A stretch of DNA of 64,000 bases from Paucibacter sp. KCTC 42545 (GTDB lineage: Bacteria > Pseudomonadota > Gammaproteobacteria > Burkholderiales > Burkholderiaceae_C): positions 3,410,001 to 3,474,000 of the forward strand of contig NZ_CP013692.1 in assembly GCF_001477625.1 (NCBI RefSeq), given 5' to 3'. The translations under genes and the position numbers were made by a program. Of this stretch, positions 1 to 8,460 are shown one piece after another; positions within the stretch are counted from its first letter, which is position 1, and each line of letters starts with the position of its first letter. A model generated the notes under the pieces. It made no database searches, was not told the origin of the DNA, and was given only the letters and a program-made list of their open reading frames with translations.

Positions 1-304
1 ACTCATCCGCGCCGGCCTGCAGGCCCGCTTGGCGGTCGGCTTCCTGGCCGCGCGCGGTCAGCAAAATGACCTTGGTGCGCTTGAGCGCAGCGTCAGACTT
101 GATGCGCTGGCAAACCTGCAAACCATTCAAACCGCCCGGCATCATCACGTCCAGCAAGATCAGGTCCGGGCGGAAACTGGCGGCCTTGCGCAGACCTTCA
201 TCGCCATTGGGCGCTTCCTGAATGTCGTAGTCGTCAAACTCAAGCGTTACGCGGATCAGCTCTCGAATCTCTTCCTGATCTTCGACGATGAGAATCTTCT
301 TCAC
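1..304 (-). CDS. Response regulator receiver protein (C-terminus beyond window)
   Basis: Reading the minus strand from 304 gives about 101 residues of a CheY-like receiver domain, cut by the window edge. It begins KKILIVEDQEEIRELI, has the acidic pair after the first strand, the phospho-acceptor Asp in LILLDVMMPG, the conserved Thr in VILLTARG, and continues into the AGADE turn. The start is a GTG. The only nearby ATG in this direction is out of frame and stops at once, and a GGGGTG purine stretch lies about 7 bases upstream of the GTG. An output domain, if any, lies outside the window, so its target is unknown. It is divergent from the chemoreceptor gene and could belong to a chemosensory or sensor-kinase pathway; that link is inference. 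Confidence 0.85.
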   Translation of the reverse strand, partial: MKKILIVEDQEEIRELIRVTLEFDDYDIQEAPNGDEGLRKAASFRPDLILLDVMMPGGLNGLQVCQRIKSDAALKRTKVILLTARGQEADRQAGLQAGADE

Positions 305-502
305 GATTTACACCCCATGGCAGTGATGACGCTCGCCCATGATGCCTGATCGCGGCGCAGTAGTGGGCAGAAAAGCACGCGAATTGCTGCCACTCGCTTG
401 CACACGGCATGGCAAAGAACGTACAAACTAGGCGGATATTGTGTGCGGCCCCGCTTGCCGAGTTGCGCACCCACCGCCCGCGTCCTGAGGATGGTCACCC
501 GC

Positions 503-2047
503 ATGAACAACCCTGCTCTTCTGAACAGTAATCGGCGCCAGGATCTCACCATGCTGGTGGTGGTGGTGGTCAATGCCTTGTTGTGCCTGGGCCTGGGCTT
601 TTACAACCAGGCCACGAGCTTGGCACTGCTGGTCAGCATCCCCTGCTTGATTGCCTGTGGCTTGGCTTATCACTTCTGGGGCGGCAGCCTCAATAGCCGT
701 CTGCTGCTGGCCACCGTGCTGGTCATTCTGGTGGCGCTCCAATTGCAGATCACCAAAGGGTCAAGCTCCATCCATGCCAATGTCTACATCAGCCTTTGTC
801 TGCTACTGCCTTATTGCGACTGGCGGGTGATTGCCTATATGGGCAGCCTGCTAGCCGCCCACCACCTGGGCACGCAAGCGCTGAGCACGGCCGACTACCC
901 ACTCTACGTCCATGCGACGGGCGAACGCTGGGGCCACTTTGCTGACCTGGGCTTTCTGCTTGTACTCTGCGCCTTCTTGATCAACGCCGCCAAGTATCTG
1001 CAAAAGCGCGCCGGCGAAACCTTCGAGATGGCGTTTCTGGTCAATGCCATGGGCCAAGAGGGCCCAATCCGACTCAACCTCGACGCCGTGCGCACCGCCT
1101 CCAAGACGGGTGGCCGGCTCCGCGATGTGCAGCAGCGCATGGCCGCAGCCCTGCGCCTGGTGCGCGAGGCGCTTTTCAGCATGCACAAGGCGGCCGAGGA
1201 AGTGGGCCACACCAGCGGCGAGCTGCTGTCACGCACCGACCGCACAGCCAATGGGCTGAAAGACGCGGCCATGAGCCTGGAGCAAATCACCATGATCGTG
1301 CAGGCCAGCGCGCAGGCGTCGAAAGAAGCGCTGGAGCTGTCCAAAGCATCGTCGACCATGGCCACTCAGGGCGGCGCGGTGGTGTCGCAAATGGTCAGCA
1401 CCATGCAGGAGATTGAGCAGTCCTCGCGCAAGATCACCGACATCACGGCGGTGATCGACGCGATTGCCTTTCAGACCAATATCCTGGCCCTGAATGCTGC
1501 CGTGGAAGCCGCCCGTGCGGGCGAGCAAGGGCGCGGCTTTGCTGTGGTGGCCAGCGAGGTGCGGCGCTTGGCCGGCCGCTCGGCCGAAGCGGCCAAGGAG
1601 ATCAAGGGCTTGATCTCGGCCTCGCTGGAAACGGTCGAGCGCGGCGCCAAGCTGGCCGATGAGGCGGGCTCCACCATGGTGGATTTGGTGGCCTCGGTGA
1701 AGCGGGTCGGCGATGTCTTCGACAGCCTGACCGCCGACAACTCCGAACATGCCCAAGGCCTGGAGGTGGTGGCCGCCTCGGTCAAAGAGTTGGATGAAGT
1801 GACCCGGCAAAATGTCCATGTGGCCGAGCGCTCTGGGGAAATCGCCCATGAACTGCTGGAGCAAGCCGTGGCCCTGGCCGAGGTGCTGAGCACCTTCCGC
1901 CTCGGTGACGACGCGGCGGTGGCAGACTTTTTGGTGGCCGCGCAAGCCGCGGTGGCAGCCGCGGCGGCGGCGCGGGCCAGCGTCGCCGCACGGGTGGAGA
2001 GCGGGCCTATCCAAAGCCATGCAGGTTCGAATGTGGACTTTTTCTAG
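503..2047 (+). CDS. Membrane-embedded methyl-accepting chemotaxis protein
   Basis: This is a chemoreceptor of about 514 residues that would signal to CheA/CheW at the inner membrane. The N-terminal 150 residues hold several hydrophobic helices with very short loops, so there is no large periplasmic sensor domain. The rest is a coiled-coil signalling domain whose hairpin tip is clear near residue 320 ([20 protein letters not shown], then [15 protein letters not shown]). The reading frame is open back to 398. I prefer ATG 503 because GAGG at 487-490 is 12 bases upstream, while ATG 491 would touch it. The C-terminus is alanine-rich and ends in NVDFF, only vaguely like a CheR-docking pentapeptide. 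The ligand is unknown. Confidence 0.9.
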   Translation: MNNPALLNSNRRQDLTMLVVVVVNALLCLGLGFYNQATSLALLVSIPCLIACGLAYHFWGGSLNSRLLLATVLVILVALQLQITKGSSSIHANVYISLCLLLPYCDWRVIAYMGSLLAAHHLGTQALSTADYPLYVHATGERWGHFADLGFLLVLCAFLINAAKYLQKRAGETFEMAFLVNAMGQEGPIRLNLDAVRTASKTGGRLRDVQQRMAAALRLVREALFSMHKAAEEVGHTSGELLSRTDRTANGLKDAAMSLEQITMIVQASAQASKEALELSKASSTMATQGGAVVSQMVSTMQEIEQSSRKITDITAVIDAIAFQTNILALNAAVEAARAGEQGRGFAVVASEVRRLAGRSAEAAKEIKGLISASLETVERGAKLADEAGSTMVDLVASVKRVGDVFDSLTADNSEHAQGLEVVAASVKELDEVTRQNVHVAERSGEIAHELLEQAVALAEVLSTFRLGDDAAVADFLVAAQAAVAAAAAARASVAARVESGPIQSHAGSNVDFF

Positions 2048-2063
2048 AGCTAAACCGTGCCGC

Positions 2064-2086
2064 CTGAGCGCGACCCAGTCGCTCAG
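2064..2086 (+). terminator. Weak stem-loop after the chemoreceptor gene
   Basis: CTGAGCG at 2064-2070 pairs perfectly with CGCTCAG at 2080-2086 across a 9-base loop, 17 bases after the chemoreceptor stop codon. No T-run follows, so intrinsic termination is doubtful. It may instead be an mRNA 3' end structure. Confidence 0.3.
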
Positions 2087-2099
2087 TCAGAGGCAAATC

Positions 2100-2113
2100 G
2101 TGCGCTAGCGCAC
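2100..2113. promoter_or_regulatory. 14-bp perfect palindrome upstream of pilB
   Basis: GTGCGCTAGCGCAC is a perfect 14-bp palindrome about 120 bases before the pilB start. It could be a regulator site or only a hairpin. No known operator is recognised. Confidence 0.25.
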
Positions 2114-2232
2114 ACTTTGCAACAGGCAGTAAGGGCGCCACGGTTTACAGTGCCGCACTGACGCCCCAGCGCCACACCCCTTCAACTTGGGGCTGGACAG
2201 CCCTCAACAAACAGCAAAGACAGAGACTCTTC

Positions 2233-3954
2233 GTGGAACCCACCCTGGCCGAGCCGCCTCAATCCGCCCTCTCGGGCGTAGCACGCATGCTGGTGCATGC
2301 GGGCAAGCTGCCGCAAAAGCAGGCCGAGGAGCTGATGCGGCAGGCTCGCGAGAAGAAGACCAGCTTCGTCAATGCGGTCATCGCGGCGGGCACGCTCAGC
2401 TCGGCCGAGCTGGCGCACACCTTGTCAACAGCGCTGTCGCTGCCGCTGCTGGACATCAGCGCCATGGATGTGCAGCGCATGCCGCGCGACATCGTCGACA
2501 CCAAGCTAGCCCAGCAGTACCAGATCGTGGTGCTGGGCCGACGCGGCAACCGGCTCTTCATCGGCGGCGCCGACCCGACCGATCAGGACGTGGTCGAGCG
2601 CATCAAGTTCGCCACCCAACTCAGCCCCGAATGGGTGATCGTCGAGCACGACAAGCTCAGCCGCATGCTGCAGGGTTCGGCCGCCAGCGCCAGCGAGGCG
2701 CTAGACCAACTCGCCGGCGGCGATTTTGAGTTCGACATCACCGACGAGGAAAACGCGCCCCCGCAAGAAGCCGCCGAATTGGCCGATGTGGAAGACGCGC
2801 CGGTGGTGCGCTTCCTGCAGAAAATGTTGGTGGACGCCATCAATCTGCGCGCCTCGGACTTGCATTTCGAGCCCTACGAGTTCCATTACCGCGTGCGCTT
2901 CCGGGTCGACGGAGAGCTGCGCGAAATCACCCAACCGCCCATTGCCATCAAGGACAAGCTGGCCTCGCGCATCAAGGTGCTGTCGCGCCTGGACATCGCC
3001 GAGCGCCGCATCCCGCAAGATGGACGCATGAAGCTCAAGTTCGGCGCCAAGGCGATCGACTTCCGGATCTCCACCTTGCCGACCCTGTTCGGCGAGAAGA
3101 TCGTGATCCGTATTCTTGACCCGTCCTCCGCCAAGCTGGGCATTGACGCCCTGGGCTACGAGAAGATTGAGAAAGACCGCTTGCTGGCCGCCATCGCGCG
3201 GCCCTACGGCATGGTGCTGGTCACCGGCCCGACCGGTTCGGGCAAGACAGTGTCGCTGTACACCTGCTTGAACATCCTGAACCAGCCGGGCGTCAACATA
3301 TCTACCGTCGAAGATCCGGCCGAAATCAACTTGCCTGGCATCAACCAGGTGAACGTGAATGACAAGGCCGGCCTGGGCTTCTCGGCAGCGCTGAAGTCCT
3401 TCCTGCGCCAGGATCCCGACATCATCATGGTCGGTGAAATTCGCGACCTGGAGACAGCCGATATCGCCATCAAGGCCGCGCAAACCGGCCATATGGTGAT
3501 GTCCACCCTGCACACCAATGACGCACCCAAGACGCTCAGCCGTTTGCTGAATATGGGCGTGGCGCCCTTCAACATCGCCTCCAGCGTCTTGCTGATCACG
3601 GCCCAGCGCCTGGTGCGGCGGCTGTGCGAAAACTGCAAGGCGCCGGCCGAATATCCGCGCGACGCTTTACTGCGCGCCGGATTTGCCGAAGAAGAGTTGG
3701 ATGGTTCGTGGAAGCAGTACCGCGCCGTGGGCTGCGCCAATTGCACCAATGGCTACCGCGGTCGGGTTGGCCTCTACCAAGTCATGCCCATCACCGAGCC
3801 GATCCAGCGCATCATCCTGGCCGAAGGCTCGGCCATGGACATCGCTGTACAAGCCCAGCAAGAAGGCGTGCGCGACTTGCGGCAGTTCGGCTTGGTCAAG
3901 GTGCGCGCGGGCGTGACCACCCTGGAAGAAGTGCTTGCCGCAACAAATGAATAA
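2233..3954 (+). CDS. pilB: Type IV pilus extension ATPase PilB
   Basis: PilB is the cytoplasmic hexameric ATPase that powers pilin assembly through PilC. The protein has 573 residues, the usual PilB length. The N-terminal MshEN/T2SSE-N domain covers about residues 15-160. The Walker A motif GPTGSGKT is at 332-339. The Asp box and Walker B region (PDIIMVGEIRDLET) is near 395-408, followed by the His box STLHTND. Two zinc-binding pairs, CENC at 465-468 and CANC at 501-504, mark it as PilB/GspE rather than PilT. The start is GTG; AGAG lies upstream and no better ATG fits the conserved N-terminus. It leads the pilB-pilC-pilD run. The retraction ATPase genes pilT/pilU are not in the window. Confidence 0.97.
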   Translation: MEPTLAEPPQSALSGVARMLVHAGKLPQKQAEELMRQAREKKTSFVNAVIAAGTLSSAELAHTLSTALSLPLLDISAMDVQRMPRDIVDTKLAQQYQIVVLGRRGNRLFIGGADPTDQDVVERIKFATQLSPEWVIVEHDKLSRMLQGSAASASEALDQLAGGDFEFDITDEENAPPQEAAELADVEDAPVVRFLQKMLVDAINLRASDLHFEPYEFHYRVRFRVDGELREITQPPIAIKDKLASRIKVLSRLDIAERRIPQDGRMKLKFGAKAIDFRISTLPTLFGEKIVIRILDPSSAKLGIDALGYEKIEKDRLLAAIARPYGMVLVTGPTGSGKTVSLYTCLNILNQPGVNISTVEDPAEINLPGINQVNVNDKAGLGFSAALKSFLRQDPDIIMVGEIRDLETADIAIKAAQTGHMVMSTLHTNDAPKTLSRLLNMGVAPFNIASSVLLITAQRLVRRLCENCKAPAEYPRDALLRAGFAEEELDGSWKQYRAVGCANCTNGYRGRVGLYQVMPITEPIQRIILAEGSAMDIAVQAQQEGVRDLRQFGLVKVRAGVTTLEEVLAATNE

Positions 3955-3958
3955 TTCG

Positions 3959-3980
3959 AACCGCAACAGGCATTGCGGTT
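3959..3980 (+). other. Stem-loop in the pilB-pilC spacer
   Basis: AACCGCAA at 3959-3966 and TTGCGGTT at 3973-3980 form a perfect 8-bp stem with a 6-base loop. It fills most of the 38-base gap between pilB and pilC and ends just before the strong pilC ribosome binding site. With no T-run it is unlikely to terminate. A role in differential mRNA stability or pilC translation is an inference. Confidence 0.5.
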
Positions 3981-3992
3981 CCCGGAGGTGAT

Positions 3993-5219
3993 ATGGCGAC
4001 ATCGACAACAACAGCGGCCAAACGAACGAGTGAGTTCACCTATGAGTGGGAGGGCAAGGACCGCAATGGCAAACTGGTCCGCGGGGAAATCCGCGCCGGT
4101 GGCGAGGCCATGGTCAGCGCCCAGCTGCGCCGCCAGGGCATTCTGGTCAACAAGGTCAAGAAGCGCCGCGTCAGCGGTGGCAAGTCGATCACGCAAAAAG
4201 ACATTGCCGTCTTCACGCGCCAACTGGCCACCATGATGCGCGCCGGTGTGCCCTTGCTGCAGTCCTTCGAGATCGTCGGCCGAGGCAGCACCAACCCGCG
4301 CCTGACTCGCCTGCTCAACGACATCCGCGGCGATGTGGAAACAGGCACCAGCTTGTCCACCTCCTTGCGCAAGCATCCGATGTACTTCGACGCGCTGTAC
4401 TGCAATCTGGTCGAAGCCGGTGAAGCCGCCGGTATCTTGGAAGCGCTGCTGGACCGCTTGGCCATCTACCAAGAAAAAACGGTGGCATTGAAGAACAAGA
4501 TCAAGTCAGCGCTGACCTACCCCATCGGCGTCTTGGTCGTGGCCTTCGTCGTGGTGGCCGTGATCATGATCTTCGTGGTGCCTGCGTTTGAGGATGTGTT
4601 CAAGTCCTTCGGCGCCGAACTGCCCGCGCCGACGATGATGGTGATCGCCATGTCGAAGTTCTTCGTCTCCTACTGGTGGGCGATCTTCAGCACCATCGGC
4701 GGCGGCATCTACTTCTTCATCCAGTCCTGGAAGCGCTCGGTCAATATGCAAAAAGCCATGGATCGCTTACTGCTGAAGATCCCGGTTTTCGGTGACCTGC
4801 TCTACAAATCCGCCGTGGCGCGCTGGACCCGCACCTTGTCGACCATGTTCGCCGCCGGCGTGCCACTGGTGGAAGCGCTTGACTCGGTGGGCGGCGCCGC
4901 CGGCAATGCCGTGTTTGCCGAAGCGACCGAGAAGATTCAGCGCGATGTGTCCACCGGTACCGCGCTGACCACCTCGATGACCGCCACCGGCATCTTCCCC
5001 ACCATGGTCTTGCAGATGGCGGCCATCGGTGAGGAATCCGGCTCGCTCGACCACATGCTGTCCAAATCGGCCGAGTTCTACGAGGACGAGGTGGACGAGG
5101 CCGTCAAAGCCCTGTCCAGCCTGATGGAGCCCTTCATCATCGTGATCCTGGGCACCATCATCGGCGGCATCGTGGTCGCCATGTATCTGCCCATCTTCAA
5201 GCTCGGCCAGGTGGTCTAA
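3993..5219 (+). CDS. pilC: Type IV pilus inner-membrane platform protein PilC
   Basis: PilC is the inner-membrane platform on which PilB acts to insert pilins. It has 408 residues, typical for the family. Two GspF-type repeats are visible. The first, about residues 70-195, begins DIAVFTRQLATMMRAGVPLL. The second, about 270-400, has VARWTRTLSTMFAAGVPLVE. Three hydrophobic helices lie near 175-200, 215-245 and at the C-terminus (IIVILGTIIGGIVVAMYLPI). The start is well set by GGAGGTG ending two bases before ATG 3993. It is the middle gene of pilBCD, and only nine bases separate it from pilD. Confidence 0.97.
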   Translation: MATSTTTAAKRTSEFTYEWEGKDRNGKLVRGEIRAGGEAMVSAQLRRQGILVNKVKKRRVSGGKSITQKDIAVFTRQLATMMRAGVPLLQSFEIVGRGSTNPRLTRLLNDIRGDVETGTSLSTSLRKHPMYFDALYCNLVEAGEAAGILEALLDRLAIYQEKTVALKNKIKSALTYPIGVLVVAFVVVAVIMIFVVPAFEDVFKSFGAELPAPTMMVIAMSKFFVSYWWAIFSTIGGGIYFFIQSWKRSVNMQKAMDRLLLKIPVFGDLLYKSAVARWTRTLSTMFAAGVPLVEALDSVGGAAGNAVFAEATEKIQRDVSTGTALTTSMTATGIFPTMVLQMAAIGEESGSLDHMLSKSAEFYEDEVDEAVKALSSLMEPFIIVILGTIIGGIVVAMYLPIFKLGQVV

Positions 5220-5227
5220 AAATAGCT

Positions 5228-6157
5228 ATGTCCGCAGAAATCGAATTCCTCTTGTCGCCCTGGGTGTTGGGCGTGCTGGGCCTGTGCGTGGGCAGCTTTC
5301 TCAATGTCGTCATCCATCGCCTGCCTTTGATGATGGAGCGGCAATGGCTGGCCGAGGCCGCCCACACCCTCAGCGACGGCGCCGAGCTGGCTCGCGCCGC
5401 CGCCTGCCCCAAGGCCGAGGCCGACAAGCTGGCTGCCGCTTGCACCAATCTCTCCACCCAGCTTGAAAAGCTGCCGCATCTGGGTATTGCCACGCCGCGC
5501 TCGCGCTGCCCGTCTTGCGGCCACCAACTGGCCTGGCATGAAAACATGCCGCTGCTGGGCTGGTTGCGCCTGGGAGGCAAATGCAGCAAGTGCAAGAGTG
5601 CCATCTCGATGCGCTACCCGCTGATCGAACTCGCCACCGGCGCGCTCTTCGCCGCCCTCTCCTGGCGCTTTGGCGCCCAGCCGACCACGCTGCTGTGGTG
5701 CGGCTTTGCTGCGGCGCTGCTGGCCCTGGCGGCGATCGACTGGGACACCACCTTGCTGCCCGATGCGATCAACCAGCCGCTGCTGTGGGCCGGCTTGGCC
5801 GCCGCCTTGCTTGGCTACACCATCCCGCTCGACGCGGCCATGATCGGTGCGCTGGTGGGATACCTGTCGCTGTGGTCGATCTACTGGCTGTTCAAGCTGC
5901 TGACCGGCAAAGAGGGCATGGGCTACGGCGACTTCAAGCTGCTGGCGGCCCTGGGCGCATGGCTGGGTTGGCAAATGATTCTGCCCATCGTGCTGGGCGC
6001 CTCGCTGATCGGCGCCATCGTCGGCATCGGCATGAAGATGAATGCCAAGCTGCGCGAAGGCCGCTACGTGCCCTTCGGCCCCTTCCTGGCGGGCGGCGGC
6101 TTTGTGGTGCTGTTTGCCGGCGCCCCACGGGTGCTGGGCTGGCTCGGCTGGGCATGA
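5228..6157 (+). CDS. pilD: Prepilin leader peptidase / N-methyltransferase PilD
   Basis: PilD is an inner-membrane aspartyl protease. It cleaves class III leaders after Gly and N-methylates the new N-terminal Phe. It has 309 residues. The N-terminal helix with GSFLNVVIHRLP is followed by the zinc tetracysteine site (CPSCGH and KCSKCK, about residues 95-125). The catalytic Asp residues lie in AAIDWDTTLLPD and in the GYGDFKLL motif (about 235). It should process the pilins encoded at 18011-21333 and the pseudopilins GspG/GspH at the right edge. An insertion of about 60 residues between the first helix and the zinc site is normal for proteobacterial PilD. Its stop codon overlaps the coaE start as ATGA. 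Confidence 0.96.
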   Translation: MSAEIEFLLSPWVLGVLGLCVGSFLNVVIHRLPLMMERQWLAEAAHTLSDGAELARAAACPKAEADKLAAACTNLSTQLEKLPHLGIATPRSRCPSCGHQLAWHENMPLLGWLRLGGKCSKCKSAISMRYPLIELATGALFAALSWRFGAQPTTLLWCGFAAALLALAAIDWDTTLLPDAINQPLLWAGLAAALLGYTIPLDAAMIGALVGYLSLWSIYWLFKLLTGKEGMGYGDFKLLAALGAWLGWQMILPIVLGASLIGAIVGIGMKMNAKLREGRYVPFGPFLAGGGFVVLFAGAPRVLGWLGWA

Positions 6158-6759
6158 GTCGCCGGGCCAACGCCCTTCAGATTGGCCTGACCGGCGGCAT
6201 CGGCAGCGGCAAGAGCACGGTGGCACGCTTGCTGGCTCAGGCCGGCGCCACGGTGATTGACACCGACGCCATTGCCCGATCACTGACCCTGCCCCAGGGC
6301 GCGGCGATGCCCGCACTGCAAACCGCTTTTGGGCCGGACGCCGTGGCCGCAGATGGCAGCCTGGACCGTGCCTGGATGCGCCAGCAAGCCTTTGCCGACA
6401 GCAGCGTCAAGCAACGCCTGGAAGCGATCTTGCACCCCCTGATTGGCGCCGAGACCGAACGCCAAGCGGCAGCGGCCACCAGCAGTTGCATCGTCTTCGA
6501 CGTGCCCCTGCTGGTCGAGTCCGGTCGTTGGCGGCAGCGCGTGGATCGCGTGCTGGTGGTGGACTGCGAAGAAGAAACACAAATCAGCCGCGTGATGGCG
6601 CGCAATGGCTGGGAGCGCGCCGCCGTGCAAGCCGTGCTGGCCCAGCAGGCCACGCGTGCGGCCCGGCGCGCCTGCGCCGATGCGGTGCTGTTCAACGAGC
6701 AATTGCCGCTGCCTGCGCTTGAAAAGCAAGTCCTGACCCTCGCCAAACGCTGGTTCTGA
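6154..6759 (+). CDS. coaE: Dephospho-CoA kinase CoaE
   Basis: CoaE phosphorylates dephospho-CoA with ATP, the last step of coenzyme A synthesis. The protein has 201 residues. The P-loop GLTGGIGSGKST sits at the N-terminus, the acceptor-site DTDAIAR follows, and VFDVPLLVESG and DRVLVVDC are the conserved lid and core strands. The frame is open far upstream inside pilD, but homology begins at ATG 6154. That ATG overlaps the pilD stop by four bases, indicating translational coupling. Linkage of coaE to pilBCD is common in beta- and gammaproteobacteria. Confidence 0.96.
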   Translation: MSRRANALQIGLTGGIGSGKSTVARLLAQAGATVIDTDAIARSLTLPQGAAMPALQTAFGPDAVAADGSLDRAWMRQQAFADSSVKQRLEAILHPLIGAETERQAAAATSSCIVFDVPLLVESGRWRQRVDRVLVVDCEEETQISRVMARNGWERAAVQAVLAQQATRAARRACADAVLFNEQLPLPALEKQVLTLAKRWF

Positions 6760-6863
6760 GCGGTGCCGGCGGCGCGAGCCGCTCAGGCTGTGAAACAATC
6801 ACGCTCAATCACCTGCGCCGCACATTGCTGCAGCAGGACTCGCCTTCACGCTGATCGATAGGG

Positions 6864-7628
6864 ATGGCCGCCTTGGTCCTATACGAATATCCGTTCAACG
6901 AAAGCATCCGCACGATGCTCAGACTGGAGCATCTGTTCGACCGCCTCGGTCAACTGATGGAGCGTGACTCCCCGCTCGACCACCATTTCGCCCTGGTTTC
7001 GGTGTTCGAAATCATGGACGTGGCCTCGCGTGCCGACCTCAAGTCTGACCTGCTCAAGGAGCTGGAACGCCACAAGGCCCAGCTCAATAGCTACCGCGGC
7101 AACCCCGGCGTATCGGAAGACGCGCTGGACCAAGTCGTCGCGCGCATCGACCATGCGTTTGAGGGCCTCAACAAGCTGGTCGGCAAGGCCGGCGCCTCAC
7201 TCACCAGCAATGAGTGGCTGATGAGCATTCGCAGCCGCATCAGCATTCCCGGTGGCACTTGTGAGTTTGACCTGCCGGCCTACTACACCTGGCAGCAATT
7301 CCTGCCGGTGCGCCGCCGCAAGGATTTGATGCAGTGGACCGAGACCCTGATGCCGCTGGCCGAAGCCCTGCAAGTGCTGCTGGGCCTGCTGCGCGATTCG
7401 GGCTCGCCACACAAAGTGGCGGCCGGCAACGGCCAGTTCCAGCAAAGCCTGCCGGCCGGGCGGGTGTTCCAATTGCTGCGCATGCGCATTGACCCCAGCC
7501 TGGGCCTGATTCCCGAGATCAGCGGCCACCGCCTGATGGTGTCGATCCGCCTGATGCGCCAAGACGAAGAAGGCCGGCTCAAACCGGCCCAGCAAGACGC
7601 CAGCTTCGAGCTGACCCTGTGTTCCTGA
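6864..7628 (+). CDS. zapD: Cell division protein ZapD
   Basis: ZapD is a cytoplasmic protein that bundles FtsZ filaments and stabilises the Z-ring. It has 254 residues, close to the family norm, and the characteristic N-terminus [21 protein letters not shown]. The body is mostly helical, followed by a beta-rich C-terminal part with [10 protein letters not shown]. The start ATG 6864 places homology three residues in. The 104-base gap after coaE is the largest in this run. The coaE-zapD-yacG order matches other proteobacteria. Confidence 0.93.
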   Translation: MAALVLYEYPFNESIRTMLRLEHLFDRLGQLMERDSPLDHHFALVSVFEIMDVASRADLKSDLLKELERHKAQLNSYRGNPGVSEDALDQVVARIDHAFEGLNKLVGKAGASLTSNEWLMSIRSRISIPGGTCEFDLPAYYTWQQFLPVRRRKDLMQWTETLMPLAEALQVLLGLLRDSGSPHKVAAGNGQFQQSLPAGRVFQLLRMRIDPSLGLIPEISGHRLMVSIRLMRQDEEGRLKPAQQDASFELTLCS

Positions 7629-7639
7629 AAGAAAGTCCC

Positions 7640-7843
7640 ATGACCAGCCCCCGCATCGTGCGCTGCCCCACTTGTGGTGGCGACAGTGTTTTCGCCCCCA
7701 GCAATACCTGGCGGCCTTTTTGCAGCGAACGCTGCCGCCAAATCGACCTGGGCGCCTGGGCCAGCGAGAGTTTCCGCGTCGAAACCACGCCGCCCTTGGA
7801 AGACCTGGACCCGGACGCCCTGCCGCCCGATTTACAGCATTAA
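7640..7843 (+). CDS. yacG: DNA gyrase inhibitor / zinc protein YacG
   Basis: This is a small zinc-binding protein of 67 residues. It has the YacG signature CPTCGG, then [15 protein letters not shown], giving four zinc-ligand cysteines in a C-x2-C...C-x3-C pattern. In E. coli YacG binds GyrB and inhibits gyrase. The frame is open to a GTG at 7619, but the ATG at 7640 has a GAAAG ribosome binding site and fits the usual family N-terminus. It starts 11 bases after zapD and its last 12 bases overlap the convergent HAD gene. Confidence 0.92.
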   Translation: MTSPRIVRCPTCGGDSVFAPSNTWRPFCSERCRQIDLGAWASESFRVETTPPLEDLDPDALPPDLQH

Positions 7844-8443
7844 TTGACCAAGCTGCGGCCGCACGGCATCAGCGGTCGTAAACAGCAGCGCCTGCCATCC
7901 CAAGGCCTTGGCGGCCTCGATATTGACCGGGTGATCATCCAGGAACAGGCAGCTTTGCGGCGCCACGCCAAAGCGCTGGCTGGCCAACGCAAAGATCTCG
8001 GGCATGGGCTTGGACAGCTTCACCCGGCCCGAAAACACCCCGGCTTCGAACCAGTCGTGTAGCGGGTAGTGACGCTCCAAATGATCGGCATAGGGCTCGG
8101 GCATATTCGACAAATAGAACAGCCGGTGCCCGGCGCGCTTGAGCTCTTCAATCAGCGCCACGGTCTGCGGCAAGACCTGCAACTCATCCGGCACGGCCGC
8201 CACCACCTGCGCCACCTCGGCCGCAGGCCAGCCGGTGCGCGCGGCGATGCGCTCAATCACCGTGGGGGCGTCGATCAATCCTTGATCAAAAGCGCCCCAG
8301 TCGCCGCTGTAGTTCTGGAAGAACTCAGCCGCTACCGCCGCGGCTTGCTCGGCGTCAGCCGCACGATGCGGCCAGACGCGTGCCAGAAAGGTGGCCGGGT
8401 GCCAGCGAAACAGCACGCCGCCGAAGTCAAAAACAATATTCAT
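7832..8443 (-). CDS. HAD-superfamily hydrolase (YihX-like, HAD-IA)
   Basis: This 203-residue protein belongs to the HAD-IA phosphatases. Motif I is FDFGGVLF, where the usual second Asp is Gly, as in the YihX branch. Motif II is FYLSNM. The motif III Lys lies near [10 protein letters not shown], and motif IV is [10 protein letters not shown]. The family usually dephosphorylates small sugar or organic phosphates, and YihX itself acts on alpha-glucose-1-phosphate. It starts 17 bases after the pgi stop, so tal-pgi-HAD probably form one transcript and a sugar-phosphate substrate is a reasonable guess. Its 3' end overlaps yacG by 12 bases. Confidence 0.85.
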   Translation of the reverse strand: MNIVFDFGGVLFRWHPATFLARVWPHRAADAEQAAAVAAEFFQNYSGDWGAFDQGLIDAPTVIERIAARTGWPAAEVAQVVAAVPDELQVLPQTVALIEELKRAGHRLFYLSNMPEPYADHLERHYPLHDWFEAGVFSGRVKLSKPMPEIFALASQRFGVAPQSCLFLDDHPVNIEAAKALGWQALLFTTADAVRPQLGQLML

Positions 8444-8460
8444 ATCGATCTAGGTTTGCT

